DNA of 64,000 nt from Bowmanella yangjiangensis (GCF_017255015.1 NZ_JAFKCS010000004.1:1-64000); one strand, 5' to 3'. Numbered from the stretch's first letter, positions 53,531 to 62,821 are shown. Numbers and translations are program-made. The notes: generated by a model from the letters alone, not told the origin.

Positions 53531-54532
53531 ATGCAAAAGATGCAGCGCAGCACCGAAGAGTGGATCTTAATCAGCATCAGCCTGCTGGGTGCGTTGATTA
53601 TTCTGACTTTTGCCTTGTTGCGTTTGCTGCGTGGAGATTGGTTGTTGGCCGCACTCGACGGTTTTGCTGTTGTAGCCATGTTTGGCATTTTTATACGTGT
53701 CTACTTCAGCGGTAATACGGTATTGATGAGCCATGTATTTGTCGGTCTTTGTCAACTGGTGTTGGTCATGACAGTGATGCTCAAAGGCGCAGATCAGCTG
53801 TTCTGGTTCTATCCTGCCGCTCTTGTGGTGTTTTTCCTTTTACGTCCCTGGTTAGCATTGGCTATTGTAAGTCTGAGTATTTTGGTCTTGAGCACTTTGC
53901 TGTGGTCTCAGATAACCATGCTACATCTGTTTGGCTTTGTGTTATCTGCCCTCGCGACTATGGGGTTCGCGTTTATTTTTGCCTGGCGAACCAAAGAGCA
54001 ACAGCTCAGATTACTCAGGTTAGCAATTAAAGATCCTCTCACCGGTGCCGGTAATCGCCGGGCGTTGGAGGAAAAATTATTGGAGGCAGTGCACCATTTT
54101 CAGCGCGTGCATTTGCCCATGTCGCTGATCTTGTTGGATCTGGATAATTTCAAGCACTTTAACGACAGTTATGGTCATGATGAAGGCGATCGCATTCTGA
54201 TCGCGGTGACCGATATAATCCAACGCCGAATACGTCGTAGTGACCACTTGTATCGGTTTGGTGGCGAAGAGTTTGTTGTGATCACGGACAACACAGGTCT
54301 GCGGGAAGCCTGCCTGCTGGCCGAAGAGTTACGCAGCGATATAGCCGGCGCCACCATCAGTGATTGTCAGGTGACGATTTCACTGGGGGTTGCTCAGTAT
54401 CAGGATGGTGAGACTGGCTATCAATGGCTAGGTCGGGCTGACCAAGCCATGTACAGGGCTAAGGGCAATGGCCGGAATCATCTGTGTATCAGCGAATTTC
54501 ACGATGACCAGTTAGCACTTACTGACAGATAA
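53531..54532 (+). CDS. membrane diguanylate cyclase
   Basis: 333 residues from ATG 53531. Five or six membrane segments lie in the first 165 residues, then a cytoplasmic GGDEF domain (about 175-325) with RFGGEEFVVI (active site near 243) and RRSD five residues before it as I-site. It should make c-di-GMP and be product-inhibited. The 3' end overlaps by 34 bases the end of the convergent TonB-receptor gene. No other domain is seen. Confidence 0.88.
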   Translation: MQKMQRSTEEWILISISLLGALIILTFALLRLLRGDWLLAALDGFAVVAMFGIFIRVYFSGNTVLMSHVFVGLCQLVLVMTVMLKGADQLFWFYPAALVVFFLLRPWLALAIVSLSILVLSTLLWSQITMLHLFGFVLSALATMGFAFIFAWRTKEQQLRLLRLAIKDPLTGAGNRRALEEKLLEAVHHFQRVHLPMSLILLDLDNFKHFNDSYGHDEGDRILIAVTDIIQRRIRRSDHLYRFGGEEFVVITDNTGLREACLLAEELRSDIAGATISDCQVTISLGVAQYQDGETGYQWLGRADQAMYRAKGNGRNHLCISEFHDDQLALTDR

Positions 54533-56493
54533 AGCGAACGGGGCTGGCCAACAAAGTACCTATATTGTCCGAAACCTATATCTGCGCGTTCAGCGTAGTC
54601 ACGGTTGGTCAGGTTGATAAGCCTTAAGCCGATTTGCCAGTTTTGACTGAGTGGATATTGGGCGCGCAGATGCAGTAAGCTATGGCCTGGATAGCTGGCG
54701 CTATTCTGTGGATCCAGGTAATAGCGGCCCATATGCAACCATTCCAGTTCCAGCACCGAATCATCAACACCGCGTCGGCCCACTCGTGCAGAGAATTGTT
54801 GGCGAGGCGCAGTATCCATGTCGTTTCCTGCGATATTTTCGTTGGCCAGTTTTACCGCGCTTTGGTAAGTATGCTTGGCTAGATTGCCGGTAGCATGCCA
54901 GTACCACTGAGTACCTAATTGGCCCGCCAGTGCGATTTCAATGCCCTGATGGCGGGTGTGTCCATTACTGACATTTTGACGTTCAGTGTCCTGAAAGATC
55001 AGGTGCTGCTTATCCATCCAATACAACGCCAGGTCGTAATCCAGGGTTCCCCAGTTGCCGCGCAGGCCACTTTCAATGCTGGTTAACTGCTCGGCATCCA
55101 GATTGGCAGCTTCCTGGCCATCCTGTAAGCGGAACAGCTCAGTTGCTTGCGGAGCGCGGTAGCCACGGCTGACCCGCGCATAAACATGACTTGAGGCACT
55201 CAATGCGTATTGTGCTGCCAATGACGGTGACCATTGCTGGTAAGTCAGAGTCTGGCTATCAGGACGGTAAAAGCGGCAAACGCTGACCGACTCGGCGCAG
55301 GCGCTGCCTTCACTCAAGTGATTGCGATAATCGTATTGTTGCAGGTCAAAACGCAGACTGGCGGTAAGCTGCCATTGCGTATCGGTTTGCCATGTCAGGC
55401 TGGCAAAAGGGGACAGGTTACGAGCGATTACCTGATAATCGTAGTGCATTCCCTGAGGGATGTTTGGGCTGAAAGGCTTATCCTGAAATTCCTGCAATTC
55501 ACCTTCACTGACTTCGGCATCCATACCAGCTTGCCAGTTAAGCTTTTCGCTTTCGAATAAATACCGGGTCTGCAAGCCAACACATTGCTGGCTATTGTCT
55601 TCACGGGCCTGCCACGGCACATAGTGTTGCAGAAAGTCCATTTGCTGCCAGCGCGCATAAGGGCGAATCTGCCAGCTTTGCTGCTCATCAAGCTGATGGC
55701 TGAAGCTACTAACAAAGCGCAGGGAGGAGGCGTGTCGGTAGGCATCAGGATTGTCATTAGTGCGACGTAAATCTTTGTCCCGATAGGCATCATAGCCACT
55801 GATATAGCCAGCGGTTTGCTGATTCAGGTGGGTAGCAGCCAGGCGATGGACTACATGCCATTCGCCCAGCGTCTGTTGGTAAGCCAGGTTGATTTTTTGC
55901 TGTTCATACCCCGATGATGCTTGATAGCCACCATCATGGACGAGATTTCCGTACGCCAGAAAATCCGGATTGCCAAGTGCGAAACTGCCTCGCTGGTATT
56001 GATGTGGGCCTGCCTCTATCTTCACTTCTGAGGTGGCATACTCAGGCAAAGGGCGGCTGGTTAGATTGATAATCCCATGTACGGCGTTGGAACCGTACCA
56101 ACTACTGCCTGGTCCACGGTATACATCAACAGCATAAGCCTGCTCGCTATTCAGCTCAAATAGCTGATTGGCGTTGCAAAAGCCACTGGCTCTGATGGGA
56201 ATACCGTCTTCGCTTACCAGAAATGCTCCACAAGCGCCGGCGCCGGTTAAGACTGGTGAGCGAATGGCAGTGAGATGCTCCTGACCATTGCCACGGCTGA
56301 TCCATACGCCTGGCTGGCTGGCCAGAGATTCGGCGATGTGTGTCGCCCCAAGCAGGGACAGCTGTTCTGCATCAATGCGGCTATGGCTAAGTGGCAGCGA
56401 CTGTGCTGGCTTTGCAGTGACGCTGATACGCTCCAGTTCGTTGGCAGACAGGCACAGGGGGAACACAGAAATAATCGCAAAATGACGCAGCAT
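54499..56493 (-). CDS. TonB-dependent receptor (iron-complex/vitamin type)
   Basis: 664 residues from ATG 56493, where the signal peptide MLRHFAIISVFPLCLSA begins; the longer frame to 56544 is not export-like. The plug (about 30-150) contains LERISVTAKP as TonB-box region, a Cys pair in GACGAFLVSEDGIPIRASGFC, and VYRGPGSSWYGSNAVHGIINL. Barrel strands run to a C-terminal SVSANWSS. The Cys pair in the plug probably forms a disulfide. No Fur box is seen upstream. Its 3' end overlaps the GGDEF gene in antisense. Confidence 0.9.
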   Translation of the reverse strand: MLRHFAIISVFPLCLSANELERISVTAKPAQSLPLSHSRIDAEQLSLLGATHIAESLASQPGVWISRGNGQEHLTAIRSPVLTGAGACGAFLVSEDGIPIRASGFCNANQLFELNSEQAYAVDVYRGPGSSWYGSNAVHGIINLTSRPLPEYATSEVKIEAGPHQYQRGSFALGNPDFLAYGNLVHDGGYQASSGYEQQKINLAYQQTLGEWHVVHRLAATHLNQQTAGYISGYDAYRDKDLRRTNDNPDAYRHASSLRFVSSFSHQLDEQQSWQIRPYARWQQMDFLQHYVPWQAREDNSQQCVGLQTRYLFESEKLNWQAGMDAEVSEGELQEFQDKPFSPNIPQGMHYDYQVIARNLSPFASLTWQTDTQWQLTASLRFDLQQYDYRNHLSEGSACAESVSVCRFYRPDSQTLTYQQWSPSLAAQYALSASSHVYARVSRGYRAPQATELFRLQDGQEAANLDAEQLTSIESGLRGNWGTLDYDLALYWMDKQHLIFQDTERQNVSNGHTRHQGIEIALAGQLGTQWYWHATGNLAKHTYQSAVKLANENIAGNDMDTAPRQQFSARVGRRGVDDSVLELEWLHMGRYYLDPQNSASYPGHSLLHLRAQYPLSQNWQIGLRLINLTNRDYAERADIGFGQYRYFVGQPRSLYLSVSANWSS

Positions 56494-56617
56494 ACAAGGG
56501 AAGAACGGATGAGAATTGCCGACAAGGTTAACACAACCACTCACGGCTTACTGTACTTGCAGCTTTTGCAGACAAAGAAGATGATAGCTCCATATCCCCT
56601 AATAATAAGGAAATGGA

Positions 56618-57457
56618 ATGAAGTACGCTTTAGCTGGTTTGTTTCTGCTAGCCGCCACTGCCACTGCCGATGAATGGCGCACCCCAGAGGCGCATAACCT
56701 GGTTTACTTAGAGTTAGAACAAGGGCCGGTTGTATTGGAGCTGGCCCCCTTTATGGCTCCCCAGCATGTTAAACAATTTAAAGCGCTGGTAAAGGAAGGT
56801 TACTACGACGGACTGGATTTCTATCGGGTGGTGGAGGGTTTTGTGGCCCAGGCCGGCGATGTCAGTGAAACCAGAGCGTCTGAGCATAAGCAAAACCTGC
56901 AAGCCGAATTTACCCGGCCTATAAGCCAAGACAGTGATTTCAGCCTGGTTCAGGCGCCGGACTTGTTTGCTGAGCAAACCGGCTACTTAAAGGGGTTTGC
57001 CGCCGCGCGAGACCACCAGGATAAACAGGAGTGGCTGGTGCATTGTCCCGGTACACTGGCGATGGCCCGCAGTACCGACGCGGATAGCGGCAGTACCGAT
57101 TTTTATATCGTTATTGGTCAGGCACCCCGTCATCTGGATCGTAACATGAGTGTGTTTGGCCGCGTGCTATGGGGCATGCCACTAATTCAGAGCTTGCCCA
57201 GAGGCAACCCGGAAGTAGACATGGGCGTTATTGCAAAGGATCAGCCAAAGGGCAAAATTGTACGAGCCAGAATCGCCAGCGATATACCTGCTGAGCAGCG
57301 GCTGGCCTTGCAAGTGCAAGAACAGGACTCTCCCGCTATGCAAGCCCGGTTGAAAAGAGGCCGGGATATGGACAATGCGTTCTTTCATTTCAAAGGCAAC
57401 GGCAACCTGGACATCTGTTATTACCCCACTAAGGTCAGATTAACGCCCGAGGGGTAA
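56618..57457 (+). CDS. exported cyclophilin-type peptidyl-prolyl isomerase
   Basis: 279 residues. A signal peptide (1-17, ending ATATA) puts it in the periplasm. The cyclophilin fold (about 27-215) shows VKQFKALVKEGYYDGLDFYRVVEGFVAQAGD, GTLAMARSTDADSGSTDFYIVIGQAP and MSVFGRVLWGMPLIQSLPRG, in the order of PpiA-like enzymes. About 60 extra C-terminal residues have no known motif. The gene ends at 57457, directly abutting the end of the convergent histidine kinase gene with no spacer or visible terminator. Confidence 0.9.
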   Translation: MKYALAGLFLLAATATADEWRTPEAHNLVYLELEQGPVVLELAPFMAPQHVKQFKALVKEGYYDGLDFYRVVEGFVAQAGDVSETRASEHKQNLQAEFTRPISQDSDFSLVQAPDLFAEQTGYLKGFAAARDHQDKQEWLVHCPGTLAMARSTDADSGSTDFYIVIGQAPRHLDRNMSVFGRVLWGMPLIQSLPRGNPEVDMGVIAKDQPKGKIVRARIASDIPAEQRLALQVQEQDSPAMQARLKRGRDMDNAFFHFKGNGNLDICYYPTKVRLTPEG

Positions 57458-58753
57458 CTATTTTGAATGGCGGGGCAGGCTAAGCACAAAGCGGGCGCCC
57501 CGCATTGTACTGCGATCCGCTCGGATACTACCGCCATGCCAGGTCACGACTCGCTCTACAATAGCCAGACCCAGTCCATAATTGTCATTATTGCGCTGTC
57601 GATTTTGCTCTAGGCTGACAAAAGGCTTAAACACATCCTGTAGTTTCTCATCAGCGATACCTGGGCCGTCATCTTCAATATGAATTTCTAACCTTTCTTT
57701 AAAGCTATGCAGGCTCATGGTGACGCAGCTATTTGCATAGCGAGTGGCGTTACTAATGATATTGCTGATGGCACGATGCAGCCATATGGCATCACCCATC
57801 ACCCAACGGGGCTCTTCACCAATGTCAGCATTGAGCGTCAGCTTGTTTTTAAGCGCTAGCGGGGTGTTTTGCTCCGTGGCATCGGTAAGCAGTGTTGTCA
57901 GGTTTAAAACCTTGGGCTGTATTTTGGCGGCCTGGCGCTCAAGGCTGGCGAAATCAAGAAAAGCCGCAACCAAGTTTTCCATCCGCTCCAGATCGTTTTC
58001 TAATCTGTGCAAATAGGCATTTTTTTCTTCATTCTCCTGGCTATCCAGTGCGGCTTCCAAACCAAAGCGGAAACAAGCCAGCGGGGTGCGCAAATCATGG
58101 GACAGACTGCTGGCCAACAGTCGGTTTTCAGCTATCAGTTGTTCGATGCGCTGAGCCATTTGGTTAAAGCTGAACTCCAGATCCTGAATATAGGACAGTG
58201 AGCTGGCCGGGACTCTGGCATGTAAATCTCCCTGACCAAACTGATGGGCGGTGCGGGTTAATAAGGATAAGCGTCTGGTTAAAGGTAGTAGCCAAATGCC
58301 CATCATCAGTGCCAGGCCCAAATATACCGCCAGGGTTAGCATAAGATCGCGGTCCATATCTCCCTGTTCGACCGGCGGTAGCGCCATTCGCAATAAATAG
58401 TCGGGGTGAGAGGGGAGTTCGGCTAACAGATAGGGACCATTGGTTGAATCCAGCAGCAAGCCGCCTGGCTGGCGCAGTGCTTCGCGCAAATCTTTTGGAA
58501 CGGCCAGGTTTGATGAAGACTCCAAGGTCAAAGGCACAGGAAGGAACTGGTTCAGTTGTTCCACCTGTTGCTTCAGATCGGTGTCACTTTGCGCAATTTT
58601 TTCTGTTAGTGCGGCAAACATTTGACTGAGGTGAGGGTAGTCTTGCGGGTGCTGGCTTTCCCGGTGTTGTTCAACCCAGTTATCAATACCCCAGCCCAGT
58701 AAGAACAAGGTGAGCAGGGCAGTAAACAGCAAACTGATATAAATACGGCTCAT
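57458..58753 (-). CDS. RstB-like membrane sensor histidine kinase
   Basis: 431 residues. TM1 (about 5-22), a periplasmic domain of about 115 residues, TM2 (about 137-157), HAMP, HisKA with SSLSHDLRTPLACFRFGLEAA (His near 221) and HATPase_c (about 320-428, ISNIISNATRYA and NYGLGLAIVERV). Architecture and upstream regulator match RstBA of Shewanella/E. coli-type systems. Part of a likely mipA-DUF3019-regulator-kinase operon with the signal possibly related to envelope or pH. Confidence 0.9.
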   Translation of the reverse strand: MSRIYISLLFTALLTLFLLGWGIDNWVEQHRESQHPQDYPHLSQMFAALTEKIAQSDTDLKQQVEQLNQFLPVPLTLESSSNLAVPKDLREALRQPGGLLLDSTNGPYLLAELPSHPDYLLRMALPPVEQGDMDRDLMLTLAVYLGLALMMGIWLLPLTRRLSLLTRTAHQFGQGDLHARVPASSLSYIQDLEFSFNQMAQRIEQLIAENRLLASSLSHDLRTPLACFRFGLEAALDSQENEEKNAYLHRLENDLERMENLVAAFLDFASLERQAAKIQPKVLNLTTLLTDATEQNTPLALKNKLTLNADIGEEPRWVMGDAIWLHRAISNIISNATRYANSCVTMSLHSFKERLEIHIEDDGPGIADEKLQDVFKPFVSLEQNRQRNNDNYGLGLAIVERVVTWHGGSIRADRSTMRGARFVLSLPRHSK

Positions 58754-58862
58754 TGACAGATCTGCCGATAGGCTAAATTAAACGGCGTAGATGAGCTGAT
58801 CTTAGCGAGTTGTGATTCACCATGTTGTAAATAATTGCGAAGAACTTGCAGGGATATGTGGC

Positions 58863-59576
58863 TCAACCTGCCACATCCCACGCATCGGCGACAAACAGAT
58901 AACCTTTTCCCCAGGCTGTTTTTATGCGCTTGGGAGGATCGGTATCGTCCCCCAACTTCTTGCGTAACACGGAAATCATGACATCAAACCAGCGATCTAA
59001 ACCGTCATATTCGCGGCCCTTGAGCTCCCGGAACGCTTCTTCGCGATTGATAATTCGTCCGGCGTGGCTGGCCAAATACCAGAGCATGGCGAATTCGTTG
59101 CTGGATAACTCAATTTCCTGGCCGTCGAGTAGGGTACGGTTTGCATCCCGGTTCAGGCTCAAGGTACCAAATTGCAGAATGTGACTCTGGTTATCTTTGT
59201 CGCCACTTTCACTGCGCTGCAACTGACCTTTAATACGGGCCAGCAAGGCCCTGGGTCTGACAGGCTTGACCAAGTAGTCATTGGCACCGACTTCCAGGCC
59301 AATCACTTCATCAAGCTCTTCCCCCTGGGCGGTCAGCATGATGATAGGTACCTGGCTAATACGGCGGATTTCCTTGCACACGGAAATACCATCTAAACCC
59401 GGTAGCATAAGATCCAGCAGAATAAGATCTGGCTGACATTGACGATAAGCTGCGATTGCCTGATCGCCACGGGCTTCAAGGTACACATCAAAGCCCTGAT
59501 TTTGTAGGTACTCTAATACCCATTGTGCCAGTGATGCGTCGTCTTCCACTAGCAAGATTTTTCCATAAAGCTGCAT
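58863..59576 (-). CDS. OmpR/RstA-like response regulator
   Basis: 237 residues. Receiver (1-120) with E11-D12-D13 acidic cluster, phospho-acceptor D55 (LLDLMLPGLDG) and the conserved Lys in YLVKPV; then a winged-helix OmpR-type effector (about 140-235, FDVMISVLRKKLGDD). Sequence around the receiver, ARGDQAIAAY, recalls RstA. The partner kinase gene follows 109 bases downstream; the DUF3019 gene lies 11 bases upstream. It should bind DNA as a dimer. Confidence 0.92.
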   Translation of the reverse strand: MQLYGKILLVEDDASLAQWVLEYLQNQGFDVYLEARGDQAIAAYRQCQPDLILLDLMLPGLDGISVCKEIRRISQVPIIMLTAQGEELDEVIGLEVGANDYLVKPVRPRALLARIKGQLQRSESGDKDNQSHILQFGTLSLNRDANRTLLDGQEIELSSNEFAMLWYLASHAGRIINREEAFRELKGREYDGLDRWFDVMISVLRKKLGDDTDPPKRIKTAWGKGYLFVADAWDVAG

Positions 59577-59587
59577 CGTTAGCCCTC

Positions 59588-59968
59588 TTAAAACAAACGC
59601 CAGTTGCGCTTTCTGCGCTGAGATTCATACACCCAGTTAACTTGAATTTCCCGTCTCAGTAACGTGTCGTTACCCTGCTTAAGCAGCAATGTCGTGCTGG
59701 TGGATGAAGAGAATTCAAATTGCCATTCCCCTTGCCGGCGGTTTTGCCAGCAGGCCAAAGGATCTGTTGAGCCTTCCAAAAATAGGCAGTAGTCACCCTG
59801 ATACGGTAACTGCCAGACAACACTGACATGGGTATAGCAAGTGCGTCCTTTGTTGATGGCAACACAAGTATCTGGCGAAACTTGCATCTGTTCCGGCAAC
59901 GGGGATTGCGACGTTTCAGCGTGTAGCCCGAAGGCCAGTACTAATAGTACTAATCCCTTAGAATACAT
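59588..59968 (-). CDS. DUF3019 exported small protein
   Basis: 126 residues from ATG 59968, which overlaps the end of the mipA-like gene by 11 bases (the frame to 60013 is unnecessary). A signal peptide (about 1-17, ending FGLHA) leads to a domain with four Cys (ASPDTCVAI, RTCYTHVSVVW, YCLFLEG, LACWQNR), likely two disulfides. DUF3019 is found next to MipA and RstA-like genes in Shewanella-type genomes. Function unknown; periplasmic accessory of the two-component system is the leading idea. Confidence 0.82.
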   Translation of the reverse strand: MYSKGLVLLVLAFGLHAETSQSPLPEQMQVSPDTCVAINKGRTCYTHVSVVWQLPYQGDYCLFLEGSTDPLACWQNRRQGEWQFEFSSSTSTTLLLKQGNDTLLRREIQVNWVYESQRRKRNWRLF

Positions 59969-60788
59969 AACGCACATTGACCATGCCGAGGGTTTCCATA
60001 TCACTCGCCACAATTGGACTATCGGACACGCCCCGACTGTATTGACTTACACCAAAGCCCAATTCAAGTAACCATTTCTCGTTTATGGGGTAAAGACTGG
60101 ATACACCAAAATGCAGTCGATAAGCGGCTTTTCCTTGATAGACTGGCCGGGTTGACGTGGCTTCAGAAGGGCGAATGCCAAAATAGTAGTCAACCAAGTC
60201 ACGGCTATAAAGATTAAGCCCTAAAGTTAGTTGAATATCCCAGTTACGTGCCTGAATAATATAGTTGTAGTAAGCCTGCAGTAAGAAGTCGTTATAGCTA
60301 CCACTGAAATCCCGCGCGATTTCAATGGAGTAATGCCTGTTGGCGTCAAAGCGCTGGATCCGAATGCCGAGACTGCCGTCGGAGTCTCTTTCTTCAATGC
60401 CTCTGAGTTCCTCTATCACCTCCAAACCGTGTTGCGAATAGCCGGTTTCGCTCAGAATTGGCATGTATGAACCATTGATAGCGTCGATTTGCCAATGTTC
60501 ATCCTGGTAGATGTGGTAACCCCACAAGGCGTAATTGCTTAAGCTGGTTAAACGCCTGCTGGGTGTTTCGACAAAGAAATCCTTATAACTGACGTCAATT
60601 TGTAAGGTAGGTAAAACTGGCAGTTCACTATTCCCTGGTGAGCCTTTGAGTAACGATTTTTCATCCCAGGCAGATAAGCCCAGGGATATCTGCCAGCTCC
60701 AGTCACTTGGTTCCTTGGGCTGTTCTTCGGCCAGCACTGGCAAGGCGAGACAAGCCAGCAAGCATGCTGCCGCAGTTATCCTTCTCAA
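59958..60788 (-). CDS. MipA/OmpV-family outer-membrane protein
   Basis: 276 residues. A signal peptide (1-20, ending LPVLA) is followed by a beta-barrel with WSWQISLGLSAWDEKSLLKG and many alternating-hydrophobic strands, ending VRYVF with terminal Phe. MipA/OmpV proteins scaffold murein enzymes or respond to envelope stress. An extended -10 promoter sits 35-40 bases upstream. It heads the operon with DUF3019, regulator and kinase. Confidence 0.88.
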   Translation of the reverse strand: MRRITAAACLLACLALPVLAEEQPKEPSDWSWQISLGLSAWDEKSLLKGSPGNSELPVLPTLQIDVSYKDFFVETPSRRLTSLSNYALWGYHIYQDEHWQIDAINGSYMPILSETGYSQHGLEVIEELRGIEERDSDGSLGIRIQRFDANRHYSIEIARDFSGSYNDFLLQAYYNYIIQARNWDIQLTLGLNLYSRDLVDYYFGIRPSEATSTRPVYQGKAAYRLHFGVSSLYPINEKWLLELGFGVSQYSRGVSDSPIVASDMETLGMVNVRYVF

Positions 60789-60822
60789 TGCTGTGATCCC
60801 TATCTATCTGTAATTGCGCCGG

Positions 60823-60830
60823 ATTGTATC
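60823..60830 (-). promoter_or_regulatory. extended -10 promoter of the mipA-like operon
   Basis: On the minus strand TGATACAAT supplies an extended -10 (TACAAT at 60823-60828), placing the start near 60816, about 28 bases before the ATG. The operon therefore does not depend on read-through from the sRNA candidate upstream. Confidence 0.45.
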
Positions 60831-60984
60831 AAAGCTGTGTTTGCAGGGGAGCGTTAGGTTCCGTCTAAATTGTAGTGAAATTGTAAAACCTGATGACAAG
60901 CTTACTTTCTACTGAGGGCGAAATACGGGGGAGCAATCTGTAAGTACTTTCTTGAGTATGTTCTGGTCTCAATAATAACGAAGA

Positions 60985-61075
60985 GAAAAACCCGGGCGGG
61001 CCATGGAGAACTCGCCCGGTAAGAATCCCAAGAAAGACCAGTAGACTTGGGTGTGTAGTGCAGGTTTATATTGCA
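60985..61075 (-). ncRNA. candidate Fur-associated small RNA with intrinsic terminator
   Basis: Reading the minus strand, a CCCAAG/CTTGGG hairpin is followed by a GC-rich stem (CCGGGCG paired with CGCCCGG; plus-strand 60992-60998 and 61013-61019) ending in TTTTT, a good intrinsic terminator with no gene in front of it. A strong Fur box lies just upstream (61079-61097), with a TTGACA (61115-61120) and a TATAAA-like element (61065-61070), though their spacing is not ideal. The predicted transcript is about 80-110 nt. It has no RyhB-like core that I recognise. A leader attenuator for the mipA operon is the alternative. Confidence 0.4.
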
Positions 61076-61078
61076 ATA

Positions 61079-61097
61079 AATGAGAATGATTCGCAAT
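61079..61097. promoter_or_regulatory. Fur box
   Basis: AATGAGAATGATTCGCAAT matches the ATGAGAAT/ATTCGCAT-type Fur half-sites seen upstream of iron-regulated genes. It lies in a 530-base gap without a protein-coding gene, upstream of the sRNA candidate on the minus strand. Confidence 0.6.
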
Positions 61098-61262
61098 AAT
61101 AATTTTTAAGAAAGTGTCAATTTATTGATATTTATGATTTTTCATCGGCTGTCAGCAATATGGCTAGCAGGCTGAGATACGCTTTGGGTCGGTTTCAGAT
61201 TGATGCGGGATGATAGACAGGCGCTGTTGCTGAATGTTGGTGTCTCTTTCCTGGGGGGAAAT

Positions 61263-61286
61263 AAAAGCCGGACAAGTGTCCGGCTT
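61263..61286. terminator. terminator downstream of ilvE
   Basis: AAGCCGGACA-AG-TGTCCGGCTT (61265-61286) is a perfect 10-bp stem 34 bases beyond the ilvE stop on the minus strand, with TTTTAT following on that strand. Confidence 0.85.
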
Positions 61287-61319
61287 ACTTATGAAGTGCA
61301 GATTTTTAGTGTCTGAGTG

Positions 61320-62315
61320 TTAGCAGACTTTGGTTAGCCAACCATGCTTGTCTTCAGCCTGACCCCATTGAACCTCATTCAGCGCCTGACGCAAAGCATT
61401 AGTGGTGGGGCCGCCAAGGCCGTTACCCACAGTATGCTCTTTTCCATTATGAATTAAGGTACCCACTGGGGTCAGTACTGCGGCAGTACCAGACAGGGCG
61501 GCTTCCGCACCGGGTTTGGCTGCACGTTCCAGCAATTCGTCTACTGTTAGCTGGCGCTCTGATACTGTCATACCGCGATCGCGAGCCAAGGTCAGGATAG
61601 AATCACGGGTGACACCATGCAGGAAGCTGGCATCCAGTGCTTTGGTGATAATTTCGTTGCCATCGATAAGCAGGAAATTCGCCGCGCCCGTTTCCTGTAC
61701 ATCACCGTTGGGGCAAAACAGAACTTGATCGGCTTGCACAGCCGCGCGGGCTCTCATGATAGGTTGTAATGCACTGGCATAGTTACCACCGCTTTTCACC
61801 ATCCCCATATGCGAGGCACAGCGGGCATTATCTTCCAGCAACAGTCGCAGTGGCTTGGCGCCGCCGGCAAAATAATCGCCCACAGGAGAAAGCAGCACGT
61901 ACATTAATGACTGCATGCTGGGGGCTGCAGCCTTTCCGATGGATGGTTCTGTGCCAATATGAGTCGGGCGAATATACATAGAGCCCGGAGGATTAGGCAC
62001 ATCAGCAGCATATCGACGAACTATGTCAGTGATCATGTTGCTCAGCATAGCCTGATCAATTTTTGGCAAAGATAACAATTCACTACTCTGCGCCATGCGA
62101 GCGACGTTTTTGTCCATACGGAAAACATAGATGCCGCCATCAGCATGACGAAAGGCTTTCAAGCCTTCAAAACAGGTGCTGGAGTAATGAAGCACGTGGG
62201 CTCCAGGGTGCAGATTGATACTGTCTGATTTGACAGTCTGAGGTGTGCTCCAGCTGTTATTCTCAAAACGGGAGATAATCATCTCCGGGGTAAATACTGT
62301 GCCAAATGCTGACAT
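61320..62315 (-). CDS. ilvE: branched-chain amino acid aminotransferase
   Basis: 331 residues from ATG 62315 (AGGAG 11 bases upstream); ATG 62336 or a longer frame to 62399 are alternatives. A fold-type IV PLP enzyme: FENNSWSTPQ and HYSSTCFEGLKAFRHADGGIYVFRMDKNVARM at the N-terminus, GMVKSGGNYASALQPIMRAR with the PLP Lys, QETGAANFLLI, FLHGVTRDSILTLA and LSGTAAVLTPVG. It transaminates Val, Leu and Ile with 2-oxoglutarate in the cytoplasm. The C-terminal part ends normally. It is transcribed alone. Confidence 0.95.
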   Translation of the reverse strand: MSAFGTVFTPEMIISRFENNSWSTPQTVKSDSINLHPGAHVLHYSSTCFEGLKAFRHADGGIYVFRMDKNVARMAQSSELLSLPKIDQAMLSNMITDIVRRYAADVPNPPGSMYIRPTHIGTEPSIGKAAAPSMQSLMYVLLSPVGDYFAGGAKPLRLLLEDNARCASHMGMVKSGGNYASALQPIMRARAAVQADQVLFCPNGDVQETGAANFLLIDGNEIITKALDASFLHGVTRDSILTLARDRGMTVSERQLTVDELLERAAKPGAEAALSGTAAVLTPVGTLIHNGKEHTVGNGLGGPTTNALRQALNEVQWGQAEDKHGWLTKVC

Positions 62316-62593
62316 ATTTCTTAAGGCTCCTGACATTGTTCTACTTTCGAGATCGGTTTTAACACACAGAGTTAACCAGGTTAAGTCGTTGTGTTGCACC
62401 AGGGAATAGGTGGCAGCAGACCTGCCTGCCGGCTCGGCGCATATTTGTGTTTGCTGGTTTGCAAACCTTGACCGCGTGCTGGCTTTTGATTGTTGCGGCT
62501 ATCATAGCAGACTACGGGCATAGAACATGGAGAATTATGGCATGGGTTCGACAAGTTTTTGCTGCGGCAGCCAGGCTGCTAACCGGAGGATGA

Positions 62594-62749
62594 ACTGACT
62601 CAGTTAAACCTGACTTGCAGAGAGTTGGGGAAAAAGGTCAGGTACGTCCTTTATATGCTGCTTATCCCGCTGCTCAATCTGATTTGGTTGAGGATTTTCT
62701 GCCGCTGGTAAAACAAGGCTTTGAGCGATTGATGACAGACGCACACTAA
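62594..62749 (+). pseudogene. C-terminal remnant of a LysR-type-like regulator (uncertain)
   Basis: An open frame between a stop (62591-62593) and TAA (62747-62749) reads RVGEKGQVRPLYAAYPAAQ followed by DLVEDFLPLVKQGFERLM. The YAAYPA pattern with a helix after it resembles the C-terminal end of LysR effector domains. No start codon or upstream homologous sequence remains. The surrounding 62400-62821 region holds no other gene. The family guess is weak. Confidence 0.3.
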
Positions 62750-62821
62750 CTAGAGATGCTATTTAGCTGCGTCTGTCCTTCAGCTAGCCCGTCCCCTGAA
62801 ACGGGCAGTGATAGCAGTATG

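Noticed and set aside
60902-61096. A 64-codon minus-strand ORF over the sRNA candidate
   Set aside because: Starts within the Fur box from a non-ATG codon, has no binding site, and reads straight through the terminator hairpin.
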